Positions 34,095-42,722 of a stretch of DNA of 64,000 nucleotides are shown here, one piece after another. Position 1 is the first letter of the stretch; every line of letters begins with the position of its first letter. This DNA comes from Chloroflexota bacterium. Lineage in GTDB: Bacteria; Chloroflexota; Anaerolineae; Promineifilales; Promineifilaceae. The DNA is taken from the NCBI GenBank assembly GCA_013112725.1, contig JABFFZ010000021.1:1-64000 (forward strand). Direction: 5' to 3'. A model generated the notes under the pieces. The model had not been told where the DNA came from. It made no database searches and saw only the letters and a program-made list of their open reading frames with translations. Position numbers and translations under genes: made by a program.

Positions 34095-35858
34095 ATGCTT
34101 ACCGAACTTTCCATCCGCAATTTTGCCATTATTGACGAACTGACCATCTCCTTCCAAAAAGGGTTTCATGTGCTGACCGGAGAGACGGGCGCCGGTAAAT
34201 CCATCATTCTGGACGCGGTGATGCTGGTGCTGGGTGGGCGCGCCGATACGATGATGGTGCGAGCCGGCGCGCCGGAGGCGTATGTGGAGGCTACGTTTAC
34301 GCTGACGCCGCAATTGCACACGGCCGTGACTCCCATCCTGGAAGCCGAAGGATTAGATGATGAACACGGCAACACCCTGGTGCTAGCGCGGGAGATTCGC
34401 AGCAACGGCCGTAACATTTGCCGGGTGAACGGCCGTACCGTCAACCTGGCGATTCTGCGGGACATTGCCGAACCGCTGATTGATATTCACGGGCAGGGTG
34501 AACATCTCTCCCTGCTGCGGCCTAAATCTCACCTGCCGCTGCTGGACAATTACGCCCGGCTGGAAGACGAACGCAAAGCGTTGGGTCGGGAAGTGGCGGC
34601 CCTGCAAAAGATTCGCAGCGAACTGGCCGACCTGCGCCAGAATGAAAAAGCGCTGGCCCAACGCGCCGACATGCTGCAATACCAGATTGAGGAAATTGGC
34701 GCGGCCAAATTGACCTCCGGTGAAGAAGAAGAATTACGCGCCGAACGCACTCGCCTGGCCAATGCCGAACAACTGATGCGGGCGGCCACGGAAGCCGTCG
34801 CTCTGCTCACCGGCATGGACGATGAAATGCGTTCGGCGGCCGATTTGCTGGGCCAGGCGGAACGCGCTCTGGTGCAGCTCACGCGCTATGACGATACGCA
34901 GTCGCCCCGACTGGAAACATTGCAAGGCTTACTTTTCCAACTCAGCGAGCTGTCCTCTGATTTGCAGAGTTATCTGGATGGATTGGAATTTAACCCCAAG
35001 CGGCTTGATTTTTTGGAAGAGCGGTTGGAACTGATCGCCAACCTCAAGCGCAAATATGGCGAGAGCATTGAGGAGATTCTGGCGCTGCGCGAAAAGGCGC
35101 TGACGGAAGTGACCTACATCAGCAACAGCGAGTCACGCATTGCCGAACTGGAACTGGAGCAGGAAAAGTATCTGCGAAAGGTGGGGGAGATGGCGGCCAA
35201 ACTGTCACAAAAACGGCAGGCAGCGGCAGGCAGGCTGGCAACGGCCGTGATCACCCAACTGGCTGACCTGAACATGGAAGGGGCGCAGTTCAGCGTCCAC
35301 TTTGCCACCGAACCGCAGGCGGACGGCGTGTATGTGGGCGAGCAGCGGTTGGCCTTTGACCAGACGGGCATTGACCGGGCTGAGTTTCTCATCTCCACCA
35401 ACCCCGGTGAACCGCTCAAGCCGATGGCCAAGGTGGCTTCCGGCGGCGAGACGGCGCGGCTGATGCTGGCGTTGAAAACGGCGCTGGCGGAAGTGGATGC
35501 CACGCCGACCCTGATTTTTGACGAGATTGACCAGGGCATTGGCGGGCGTATTGGCGATGTGGTGGGGCGCAAATTGTGGGGGCTGACGGCCGTTGCCGAC
35601 CACCAGGTTATCGTTGTCACCCATTTACCGCAGTTGGCCGGGTATGGCGATGTGCATTTTCATGTGAGCAAACAGGTGCAAGACGGCCGTACCCTCACCC
35701 ATGTGGAGAGTTTAGACCGGGACGGCCGTGTGCGGGAACTGGCGGCCATGCTGGGTACACGCGGCGAACATGCTACCGGCGGCGCGGAATCCATTTTACA
35801 GCAGGCAGCCCTGGCGAAGGCGAATTCACTACCGTACACTTTTAAGGGAACGATTTGA
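34095..35858 (+). CDS. recN: DNA repair protein RecN
   Basis: This 587-aa SMC-like ATPase has Walker A LTGETGAGKSIILDA at residues 28-42, a long central coiled coil (about 150-370), the ABC-type signature KVASGGETARLMLALK, Walker B TLIFDEIDQGIGG, and the final VVTHLPQLAGYGDVHF. RecN promotes double-strand break repair by holding DNA ends. Five or more ACGGCCGT copies lie inside, mostly reading as NGR, DGR or TAV in the protein. Confidence 0.97.
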   Translation: MLTELSIRNFAIIDELTISFQKGFHVLTGETGAGKSIILDAVMLVLGGRADTMMVRAGAPEAYVEATFTLTPQLHTAVTPILEAEGLDDEHGNTLVLAREIRSNGRNICRVNGRTVNLAILRDIAEPLIDIHGQGEHLSLLRPKSHLPLLDNYARLEDERKALGREVAALQKIRSELADLRQNEKALAQRADMLQYQIEEIGAAKLTSGEEEELRAERTRLANAEQLMRAATEAVALLTGMDDEMRSAADLLGQAERALVQLTRYDDTQSPRLETLQGLLFQLSELSSDLQSYLDGLEFNPKRLDFLEERLELIANLKRKYGESIEEILALREKALTEVTYISNSESRIAELELEQEKYLRKVGEMAAKLSQKRQAAAGRLATAVITQLADLNMEGAQFSVHFATEPQADGVYVGEQRLAFDQTGIDRAEFLISTNPGEPLKPMAKVASGGETARLMLALKTALAEVDATPTLIFDEIDQGIGGRIGDVVGRKLWGLTAVADHQVIVVTHLPQLAGYGDVHFHVSKQVQDGRTLTHVESLDRDGRVRELAAMLGTRGEHATGGAESILQQAALAKANSLPYTFKGTI

Positions 35859-35882
35859 AATGTGCCACAATAGAAAAAGCAA

Positions 35883-35952
35883 GGGTACACTTCTTGATTC
35901 AGGACAAACCAAAGGAGTGTACCCATGGGTGATAATCACCAAGTCTATCGTC
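35883..35952 (+). other. RBS-sequestering hairpin and decapitated reading frame
   Basis: GGGTACACT (35883-35891) pairs perfectly with AGTGTACCC (35916-35924), and the right arm overlaps an AAAGGAG ribosome site. An ATG follows at 35925 and reads MGDNHQVYR up to base 35951, near the start of the palindromic element at 35953, after which the frame soon stops. It looks like the first nine codons of a gene cut by the element or by deletion. The gene is not recognised. Confidence 0.5.
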
Positions 35953-36047
35953 GTAACCGTTCAGTTCCTCTGGAGACTTGACAAGTTTTTGTGCCTGAAT
36001 AGCGGCAACTGCCTCTGGTAATAAACTTGTCAAGTCTGAACGCTTAC
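35953..36047. mobile_element. Palindromic element, copy B
   Basis: This 95-bp copy starts GTAACCGTTCAG and ends CTGAACGCTTAC. It matches copy C at 55879-55973 at nearly every base. The flanking octamers differ (CTATCGTC and TTCCGGAC), so no target duplication remains. Confidence 0.88.
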
Positions 36048-36062
36048 TTCCGGACAGACACA

Positions 36063-37049
36063 ATGCCGAAAGTAGTAATTACCCAGAGTATTTATGATCA
36101 GACGCTGCAATTGTTAGCACAGGCGGGCATCCCTTATTTCTACCACCAGGGCGATACCTGGTCGCCGGCGGAGTTAAAAGCGCAAATCAGGGGGGCTACG
36201 GCCGTTGTCTGCCTGCTCGCCGACAAAATGACCGCCGAGGTCATGGACGCCGCCCCCCGCCTGAAACTCATCGCCAACGTCGCCGTAGGCTATGACAACA
36301 TAGACATCCCCGCCGCCACCCAACGCGGCATTCTGGTCACCAACACGCCCGACGTCCTCACGGAAACAACAGCCGACCTCGCCTTCGCCCTCATCCTGGC
36401 CGTTGCCCGCCGCATCCCCGAAGCCGACGCCTATATGCGGGCGGGCCAATACACCCGCTTCGCCCTCTTCCCGGACATGATAGGCACAGACGTGCATGGC
36501 AAAACATTGGGCATTGTGGGGTTGGGGCGGATTGGCACGGCCGTCGCCCGCCGCGCTGCCCTGGGGTTCAACATGAAGGTGCTGTATACGGCCGATACCC
36601 CCAAACCCGACGTCGAACGGGAATTGGGCGTCATCCATGTGGCCTTCCCTGACCTGCTGCAAGAATCCGACTTTATCAGCATCCACGTTCCCCTTAGCCC
36701 ACGCACCCGCCACCTCTTCACCATGAACGAATTCCTCCAAATGCGCGGCAGTGCGTATATCATCAACACCGCCCGCGGCCCGATCATCAAGGAAGCCGAC
36801 CTGGTTGAGGCATTGCAAAAAGGAATCATTCGCGGCGCGGCGCTGGACGTATTTGAAGAAGAACCGCAGATGTACCCCGGCCTGGCGGACATCAAAGACC
36901 GCCTGGTCGTCACCCCCCATGTCGGCAGTGCCACTATCCAGACCCGGCAAAAGATGGCGACTCTGGCCGTGCAAAATGTTGTCGCCTTCCTCACCGGGCA
37001 GCCACCCCTCACCCCCGTCAATCCCCAGGTGTACCATTCACGTTCGTAG
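36063..37049 (+). CDS. D-isomer 2-hydroxyacid dehydrogenase (glyoxylate/hydroxypyruvate reductase-like)
   Basis: The protein is 328 aa from the ATG at 36063; an in-frame ATG at 36027 lies inside the palindromic element. NAD(P)-binding GIVGLGRIGTAVARRA, catalytic Arg in INTARGPIIKEADLVEAL, Glu in DVFEEEPQ and His in VTPHVGSATIQTR are all present. The closest pattern is D-glycerate dehydrogenase/glyoxylate reductase. Exact substrate cannot be fixed from sequence. It runs toward xseB. Confidence 0.9.
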   Translation: MPKVVITQSIYDQTLQLLAQAGIPYFYHQGDTWSPAELKAQIRGATAVVCLLADKMTAEVMDAAPRLKLIANVAVGYDNIDIPAATQRGILVTNTPDVLTETTADLAFALILAVARRIPEADAYMRAGQYTRFALFPDMIGTDVHGKTLGIVGLGRIGTAVARRAALGFNMKVLYTADTPKPDVERELGVIHVAFPDLLQESDFISIHVPLSPRTRHLFTMNEFLQMRGSAYIINTARGPIIKEADLVEALQKGIIRGAALDVFEEEPQMYPGLADIKDRLVVTPHVGSATIQTRQKMATLAVQNVVAFLTGQPPLTPVNPQVYHSRS

Positions 37050-37108
37050 TAGGCGATTTATTGTCGTCAGCAGGCGATGAATCGCTTACTACGAGCCAGG
37101 AGATGCAA

Positions 37109-37318
37109 ATGAATCCTGATGACATGAGTTTTGAAGCCGCTTTGCAAGAGTTAGAAAGCATTGTCGCCCAACTGGAAGCGGGCGACCTGACGTTGGAACA
37201 ATCATTGGCGCTGTTTGAACGCGGGCAATTGCTGGCCAAACGCTGCCACACACAGCTAGACGCCGCCAGCCTGCGCGTGGAGCAGCTCACAGCCGACGGG
37301 GAGATTGTGGAATTGTAA
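37109..37318 (+). CDS. xseB: Exodeoxyribonuclease VII small subunit
   Basis: The protein is 69 aa from the ATG at 37109, 6 bases after an AGGAG site; an ATG at 37103 is within range too. MSFEAALQELESIVAQLEAG and LTLEQSLALFERGQLLAKRC are the XseB signature, a two-helix protein that binds several times to XseA in the nuclease. XseA is not adjacent and must lie elsewhere. Two ACGGCCGT copies follow directly after the stop. Confidence 0.95.
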   Translation: MNPDDMSFEAALQELESIVAQLEAGDLTLEQSLALFERGQLLAKRCHTQLDAASLRVEQLTADGEIVEL

Positions 37319-37345
37319 CGGCCGTAAAAATTGTTACGGCCGTAA
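37315..37345. terminator. Hairpin from two ACGGCCGT octamers after xseB
   Basis: ACGGCCGT at 37318-37325 and 37336-37343 are separated by AAAAATTGTT and can pair as one stem. The first overlaps the TAA stop of xseB. It may serve as a terminator, though only a short A-rich tract follows. Confidence 0.5.
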
Positions 37346-37371
37346 AGCCTGATATACTCGAAGCCACAAAA

Positions 37372-37403
37372 GACCCTAAGGGTTTCAGAAAACCCTTAGG
37401 GTC
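37372..37403. repeat. Palindrome GACCCTAAGGGTTT, second copy
   Basis: A perfect 14-bp stem (GACCCTAAGGGTTT with AAACCCTTAGGGTC) lies upstream of ftsY. It is nearly the same as the palindrome at 3087-3120. Confidence 0.8.
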
Positions 37404-37437
37404 AAAACCAATATCCCCATATCAACGAGGTATCATT

Positions 37438-38340
37438 TTGTTTAAAAGCATCCGCGACTCACTCAGCCGTACCCGTAACACCGTTTTTGGGCAAATTGCC
37501 AACGTATTGGGCGCGGGCGACATCACCGACGAAACCTGGGAAGATTTAGAAGCGCTGCTCATTCAAGCCGACGTCGGCGTGCCCACCACCCTGGAAATCG
37601 TCGAAGCCATGCGCGCCCGCGTCAAACGCGACGGGCTGTACAAAGCCGACCAGCTCTTGCAAGCACTCAAAGACGAACTGCGCGCCATCCTGAACATCAA
37701 CCCTACCTTTGAACTGGAACAGCCGCGCCAGCTAACGGTGGTCATGATCGTCGGCGTCAACGGCTCCGGCAAAACCACCTCCATTGGCAAACTGGCTCGC
37801 CACTACCAAAACAAAGGCAAAAAAGTGATCCTGGCGGCCGCCGACACCTTCCGCGCCGCCGCCATTGAGCAGCTTACCATCTGGGGTGAACGGGCCAACG
37901 TGCCCGTGATCGCCGGGCAGCCCGGCGGCGACCCCGGCGCCACCGCCTATGACGGCATCCGGGCGGCGCGAGCGCGTGGTTACAATTTACTCATTGTGGA
38001 TACGGCCGGGCGCCTGCATACTAAATACAATCTGATGAAAGAACTGGAAAAAGTGTACGGGGTCTGCCGCAAAAGCGTACACGCCGCCCCCCATGAAGTG
38101 CTGCTTGTACTCGATGCGCCCACCGGCCAAAATGCGCTCACACAGGCGCAAAAGTTCAAAGAGGCGGTGAAGGTCACCGGCGTCATCCTCACCAAACTAG
38201 ACAGCACCGCCAAAGGCGGCATGGTCTTTGCCATTTACCGCGAACTGGGACTGCCCGTCCGTTTCATCGGCACCGGCGAGAAGATTGAAGATTTGGCCCC
38301 GTTTGATGCGGCGGCCTTTGTGGAGGGATTGTTTGCGTGA
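37438..38340 (+). CDS. ftsY: Signal recognition particle receptor FtsY
   Basis: This 300-aa compact form has a short N domain (residues 1-90) and the SRP GTPase G domain. G1 is [16 protein letters not shown], followed by [41 protein letters not shown] and [16 protein letters not shown]. It receives ribosome-SRP complexes at the membrane. The acidic A domain found in proteobacteria is absent, as in many bacteria. The start is a TTG at 37438; the stop TGA lies at the edge of a GTGACGA-word spacer. Confidence 0.97.
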   Translation: MFKSIRDSLSRTRNTVFGQIANVLGAGDITDETWEDLEALLIQADVGVPTTLEIVEAMRARVKRDGLYKADQLLQALKDELRAILNINPTFELEQPRQLTVVMIVGVNGSGKTTSIGKLARHYQNKGKKVILAAADTFRAAAIEQLTIWGERANVPVIAGQPGGDPGATAYDGIRAARARGYNLLIVDTAGRLHTKYNLMKELEKVYGVCRKSVHAAPHEVLLVLDAPTGQNALTQAQKFKEAVKVTGVILTKLDSTAKGGMVFAIYRELGLPVRFIGTGEKIEDLAPFDAAAFVEGLFA

Positions 38341-38386
38341 CGAGTGACGAGTGACGAGTGATTTCACGGGTCACGCATCACGAATA
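38338..38386. repeat. Tandem-word spacer (word GTGACGA)
   Basis: TGACGAGTGACGAGTGACGA is mirrored by CACGGGTCACGCATCACG. It includes the ftsY stop. The word is the same as at 19436-19497. Confidence 0.82.
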
Positions 38387-38435
38387 AGGGAACGCTTTGG
38401 GATCGCCACAAAACTATATTAAAAAGAGGATTGAG

Positions 38436-39534
38436 ATGGAAACATTAGCGAATGAATTACACAGCTTACAAGAAACAGTGGAACAGCTGGGGAGGCGTCT
38501 TTGACGTAGCCGCCAAAGCTGACAAAGCGGCGCAGTTGGAAGAGTTAACGGCCGCGCCCGGTTTTTGGGATAACAGCCAGACCGCACAAAAAACGATGCG
38601 GGAATTAAACCGCTTGAGAGAGCAGGTGACGGTGTGGCAGCAGCTTAGCCAACGGCTGGGTGAAACGCTGGAACTGGTGGAACTGGGCGATGCCGAACTG
38701 GAGGATGATTTAACGCAGGAAGTGGAACAACTGCGGCAGGAGATTGACAAACGCGCCTTCCAAACCCTGTTTGCCGGGGAATATGACGATGAGGACGCTA
38801 TCCTGGCGATTCACGCCGGGGCGGGGGGCACGGAAGCGCAGGATTGGGCCTTGATGTTGCAGCGCATGTTTTTACGCTGGGCAGACACGCACCAATTTGT
38901 GGTGGATATTCTGGACGAAAGCCCTGGCGATGAAGCGGGTTTGAAGAGTTGTTTGCTGGCGGTGCGTGGGGATTATGTGTACGGCCGTCTCAAATCCGAG
39001 CGTGGCGTCCACCGGCTGGTGCGCATCTCGCCGTATGACTCTTCCAGCCGCCGCCACACCTCCTTTGCTAAAGTGGAAGTGTGGCCGGACGTGGCCGAGG
39101 AAATTGAGATCGAAATTGATGAGCGTGACCTGCGCATTGACCGGTTTAAGGCTAGCGGCGCCGGCGGGCAGCACGTGCAGAAGAACGAAACGGCCGTGCG
39201 CATCACCCATATCCCCACCGGCATCGTCGTCTCTTGCCAGAACCAACGCTCCCACACCCAGAACAAGGAAACCGCGTTACAAATCCTGAAAGCGCAACTG
39301 TTTGATCTGGAGCGGCGCAAACAAGATGCCGAAATGGCCGCCCTCAAAGGCGAAAACGTAGACGCCGGCTGGGGCAACCAGATCCGCTCCTACGTGCTGC
39401 ACCCTTACAAAATGGTCAAAGACCACCGCACTGATTATGAAGTGGGTAATGCCGAGGCGGTATTAGACGGCCGTCTCGATGATTTTATGGAAGCGTATTT
39501 GAAGTATCGTTTGGGTGAAACAGTCAGCGCCTAA
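38436..39534 (+). CDS. prfB: Peptide chain release factor 2 with programmed +1 frameshift
   Basis: Translation starts at the ATG at 38436 (AAAGAGGA upstream). After 22 codons, ending GGG AGG CGT CTT, it meets an in-frame TGA at 38502-38504. Slipping +1 on CTT TGA C continues as Leu-Asp-Val in the main frame, giving about 365 aa. The preceding GGGGAGG resembles the stimulatory Shine-Dalgarno of E. coli prfB. The catalytic GAGGQHVQKNE (GGQ) is intact. The codon-recognition tripeptide, SPF in E. coli, reads SPY here (ISPYDSSSRRHTSF). It recognises UAA and UGA stops and autoregulates through the UGA. Confidence 0.97.
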
Positions 39535-39559
39535 TCCCTGATTAGGCGCTGACTGTTTC
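39517..39559 (+). terminator. Perfect 19-bp inverted repeat over the prfB stop
   Basis: GAAACAGTCAGCGCCTAAT (39517-39535) is exactly complementary to 39541-39559 with a 5-base loop. The left arm encodes the final ETVSA and the TAA stop. Only TTT CCC follows, so termination efficiency is uncertain. Confidence 0.8.
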
Positions 39560-39577
39560 CCTCCAGGAGGATTCCCG

Positions 39578-41023
39578 ATGACAAATAAAGATGATGACAA
39601 GAAAAAACCGCCCCCGCAACCTGTGAATCGGTACCAGGCAGGTGGGAACAAACCTGAACAGCCGAAACAACCGCCCCAACCGGTGCGACGTGTGGAGGCC
39701 GGTGGCGCTAAACCAGAGCCGCCCAAACAGCCACCCCAACCGGTGCGCACAGTGCAGACCGGTGGGCCAAAACAGCCCACTACGCCGGCCCAACCATCCC
39801 AACCGGTACGCCGGGTGCAGACGGGTGACACGCCTCCCCCGGCCAAAACACCGGGCCATGATCTGCCGAAACCGCCCGAACGCCGGATTGTACGTCCGGG
39901 TACGGCTGTGGCCGGGGCCACGGTAGCCGGCGCGGCGGTGGGGGCGGCTGCCAGTCAGGTTGTGGCCCCAGAAATGCAGGCAAAAGTCACGGCCGTGCAA
40001 AGCAAATATGAACGTCTGGAAACGGCCGCCCAACTGAGCGACATTTACAGCGCCATTGGCCGCATTGACGCCAAACTGACCGAACTGCCCTTTGAACTGG
40101 AAAAACAGCGCAATCGTGGTTACGTGCATGGTGGTCAGTTGGAAAACAAACTGGTAGCGTTAGATGACAAATGGGACAATAACATTCGCCCCCGTGTAGA
40201 AACTACGCTCAAAGAGCAGGTGGCGCGCCTGGACAGTGAATTGAATCAGGCGGAAAGCATGGTCAAGCGTGTCAACCCACGGGTAGAATCAACGGTCAAG
40301 CTGGCGGAAACGGCCGTAGACAGCCTGGAACGCCGTGTCACCGCCGCCCAAGACGCCGTCACCAGCCTCTACCGGCCCATCGAAAACGAAGTCAACGAAG
40401 CCGAACGCCAAGTCAACAACGCCCGCCAAATGCTCGACCTGCTCGACGGCTCCCAGGCGATCCGGCTGCGCAACGCCGAAGGTCCCTTGCTGGCGGTAGA
40501 AACGGAATGGCACCGCAACGGCAAAGAAGGGCCAAAAGGGATTCTTTTCCTCACCGATCAGCGGCTCATCTTTGAACAGCGCGAAGAAGTTGTTACCAAG
40601 AAAAAATTCGGCCTTTTCAAAGCCGATTCCGAGATGATTCAAGAAGTCCATGTAGACGTTGAGGTGCATCAGATTGAAAACGTCAGCCACAAAGAAGAAG
40701 GCGGCTTTATGGGTATGGGCAAAGCGGACATTCTGGAACTGGTCTTTGCCGCCAGCGCCAATATCTCTCGCGCTCGTTTCCACTTGAAAGGCCAAAACTC
40801 TTCCGAATGGGCGGCCATGATCAAACGAGTGCAAACCGGCGATGTGGACAAAGACCGCTCAGGCGCGCATGTGGAAGCCTTAGCTGAGGCCGGAATTACC
40901 AGCGCCTCCTTCCCCACAGCCTGCCCCAACTGCTATGCGCCCATCCCGACCCAACCGCGCGGCGTCACCAGTTACACCTGCGAATTTTGCGGGGCGGTGG
41001 TGGCCCCACAATCCCCAGGGTAA
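39578..41023 (+). CDS. Proline-repeat, coiled-coil protein with PH-like domain and zinc ribbon
   Basis: This 481-aa protein has four segments. Residues 8-95 have about four imperfect repeats of roughly 18-20 residues of the PPQPVRRVEAGG type. Residues 107-130 are Ala/Gly/Val-rich and could insert in the membrane. Residues 135-290 are coiled coil. Residues 295-420 resemble a bacterial PH/GRAM domain (GILFLTDQRLIFEQREEVV). A C-terminal zinc ribbon has CPNCYAP and CEFCGA. An AGGAGG site precedes the ATG. No family name is known to me. Tail and PH-like parts suggest membrane-associated stress or trafficking roles, which is speculative. Confidence 0.75.
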   Translation: MTNKDDDKKKPPPQPVNRYQAGGNKPEQPKQPPQPVRRVEAGGAKPEPPKQPPQPVRTVQTGGPKQPTTPAQPSQPVRRVQTGDTPPPAKTPGHDLPKPPERRIVRPGTAVAGATVAGAAVGAAASQVVAPEMQAKVTAVQSKYERLETAAQLSDIYSAIGRIDAKLTELPFELEKQRNRGYVHGGQLENKLVALDDKWDNNIRPRVETTLKEQVARLDSELNQAESMVKRVNPRVESTVKLAETAVDSLERRVTAAQDAVTSLYRPIENEVNEAERQVNNARQMLDLLDGSQAIRLRNAEGPLLAVETEWHRNGKEGPKGILFLTDQRLIFEQREEVVTKKKFGLFKADSEMIQEVHVDVEVHQIENVSHKEEGGFMGMGKADILELVFAASANISRARFHLKGQNSSEWAAMIKRVQTGDVDKDRSGAHVEALAEAGITSASFPTACPNCYAPIPTQPRGVTSYTCEFCGAVVAPQSPG

Positions 41024-41063
41024 ATTTGCCCTAAACAACCCACCCAACCAAATTAACAAAGAG

Positions 41064-41095
41064 AGTGGCAGATGAAAAATCTGCCACTTTTTTAT
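41064..41095 (+). terminator. Rho-independent terminator
   Basis: AGTGGCAGA pairs with TCTGCCACT around TGAAAAA and is followed by TTTTTTATTTTTC. It ends the proline-repeat gene. The rest of 41024-41274 holds no gene that I can support. Confidence 0.9.
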
Positions 41096-41274
41096 TTTTC
41101 TTTTTCCAGGCCAGAACTCATTACCCTATGTTTTGTAAACCATAGTTCAATTCTTGCATAACCCTTGTTCAGGCGTTTCTGAACGGGCGACAACTCTACG
41201 GTTAACTGTGCCAGTAGATTTGTGCCCGCAGCTTTGTTATCAATGGGCGAAATTCAAGTGACAAGGAAGAGTGC

Positions 41275-41613
41275 ATGAACGACCCTGTTTTATCTTTGGA
41301 AACGCCCCCAACGGCCGTTGCCCTCCACAAAGCCACCGCCCAGGTGGAAACAGCCAAAGCGTCACGCTACCTCAAGGCATTGTGTAACCACTTTGCCCGC
41401 AAAGTGGAGACGCGTTATGACGATAACAACGGCCGTGTCCAATTCCCCTTTGGCAATTGTCAACTACAGGCATCGGCCAACGCTCTGCTGATCACCGTCA
41501 CGGCCGTAGACGAAACGATGTTTGTCACGGCCAAAGCGGTGGTGGCCGATCACCTGGTGCGTTTTGGCGAGAAAGAAGAATTGACCGTGAATTGGGTGGA
41601 TGCCACTCCCTGA
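41275..41613 (+). CDS. DUF2218 protein of iron-siderophore cluster
   Basis: This 112-aa protein matches DUF2218: ATAQVETAKASRYLKALCNH, a central basic/acidic stretch, a VQFPFGNCQL segment, and the terminal VVADHLVRFGEKEELTVNW. DUF2218 genes typically accompany siderophore transporters and reductases; the biochemical role is unknown. An AAGGAAGAG site precedes the ATG. The next gene (FecCD permease) begins 3 bases after its stop, so they form one operon. Confidence 0.9.
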   Translation: MNDPVLSLETPPTAVALHKATAQVETAKASRYLKALCNHFARKVETRYDDNNGRVQFPFGNCQLQASANALLITVTAVDETMFVTAKAVVADHLVRFGEKEELTVNWVDATP

Positions 41614-41615
41614 CC

Positions 41616-42659
41616 ATGACCACACCTGCCGCTTCCGTCTCTCGCTCTGGCAACGGCCGTCTCATTGGCCGCGCTGTCTGGCTACCTGTAGGGCTGTTGG
41701 TTGCCATCATCCTGCTGGTGATGGTGCTGGCGATCAGCATCACCCAGGGCGCGGCCGAATTGCGCCTCAGCACCATCTACGAAGCCCTGTTTGCCTATGA
41801 CGCCACCGTGTTTGACCATCTCATCATCCGCACCGTGCGCCTGCCACGTGTGGTGGCGGGGGTGATTATTGGCGCGGGGCTGGCAGTGGCCGGGGCTCTG
41901 ATGCAAGGGCTGACCACCAACCCATTGGCCTCGCCGGACATTTTGGGCATCAGCGCGGGGGCCGCCTTTGCCGTCGTCTTGGGCACATTCCTCTTTGGCG
42001 GCGCGCCGCTGTTGGTGACGGGGGTTTTAGCGATGAGCGGCGCGGCCGTGGCCGCCATCATCGTTTACGCGCTGGCTTCGGCCGGGCGCGGCGGGGCCAC
42101 GCCGGCCAAATTGACACTCTCGGGGGTTATCTTTGCCATGTTTACCAGCGCGTTTACCACCGCCATCCTCATCCTCGACCGCAATACCTTTGAGCAGATT
42201 CGTTTCTGGACGGTCGGCTCACTGGCCGGGCGGGATTGGGAACAGGTGTTGTGGTTTGGGCCACTTGTGCTGGTTGGGCTAATTGGCGCGCTGTTGCTGA
42301 GTCGGCAAATTACGACCATCAGCCTGGGGCAGGATGTGGCCAAGGGATTAGGGCAGAACACGGCCGTCATCAAAGCCTTTGCCGCGCTCATGGTGATCTT
42401 GTTGGCCGGTGGTTCCGTGGCCATTGCCGGGCCGGTCGCCTTTGTGGGGCTGATTGTGCCCCACGTGGCGCGGGTGGTTTGTGGTGTGGATTATCGCTGG
42501 ATTGTGCCGTTTACGGCCGTGATCGGCGCCATTCTGGTGACAGTGGCGGATACGGTGGGGCGGGTGGTGTTACGGCCGCAAGAAATCCCCGTCGGCGTTA
42601 TGCTCGCCTTTGTTGGCGCGCCCTTTTTCATTTACCTGGCGCGGTGGAAGATAAGATAA
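41616..42659 (+). CDS. Iron-siderophore ABC transporter permease (FecCD family), first
   Basis: The protein is 347 aa from the ATG at 41616, 3 bases after the DUF2218 stop. It has about nine to ten transmembrane helices. FecCD signatures: RLPRVVAGVIIGAGLAVAGA, MQGLTTNPLASPDILGISAG and VAFVGLIVPHVARVVCG. Together with the second permease it forms the channel for ferric-siderophore import across the cytoplasmic membrane. The frame stays open upstream inside DUF2218 but that part has no permease character. Confidence 0.95.
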   Translation: MTTPAASVSRSGNGRLIGRAVWLPVGLLVAIILLVMVLAISITQGAAELRLSTIYEALFAYDATVFDHLIIRTVRLPRVVAGVIIGAGLAVAGALMQGLTTNPLASPDILGISAGAAFAVVLGTFLFGGAPLLVTGVLAMSGAAVAAIIVYALASAGRGGATPAKLTLSGVIFAMFTSAFTTAILILDRNTFEQIRFWTVGSLAGRDWEQVLWFGPLVLVGLIGALLLSRQITTISLGQDVAKGLGQNTAVIKAFAALMVILLAGGSVAIAGPVAFVGLIVPHVARVVCGVDYRWIVPFTAVIGAILVTVADTVGRVVLRPQEIPVGVMLAFVGAPFFIYLARWKIR

Positions 42660-42672
42660 CTTGCGCGCGTTC

Positions 42673-42705
42673 AGACCTGACAGGTTTCCGAAACCTGTCA
42701 GGTCT
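42673..42705. repeat. Perfect 15-bp palindrome between permease genes
   Basis: AGACCTGACAGGTTT and AAACCTGTCAGGTCT flank a CCG loop. It is related to the imperfect copy at 4934-4974. It lies inside a presumed operon, so it may act as an mRNA-processing or stabilising hairpin. Confidence 0.85.
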
Positions 42706-42722
42706 TAAAGGCGTGAACATTC

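Noticed and set aside
38338-38386. Tandem GTGACGA repeats as a phase-variable coding repeat in ftsY
   Set aside because: The repeats begin at the stop codon and are outside the conserved protein, so they do not switch the frame.
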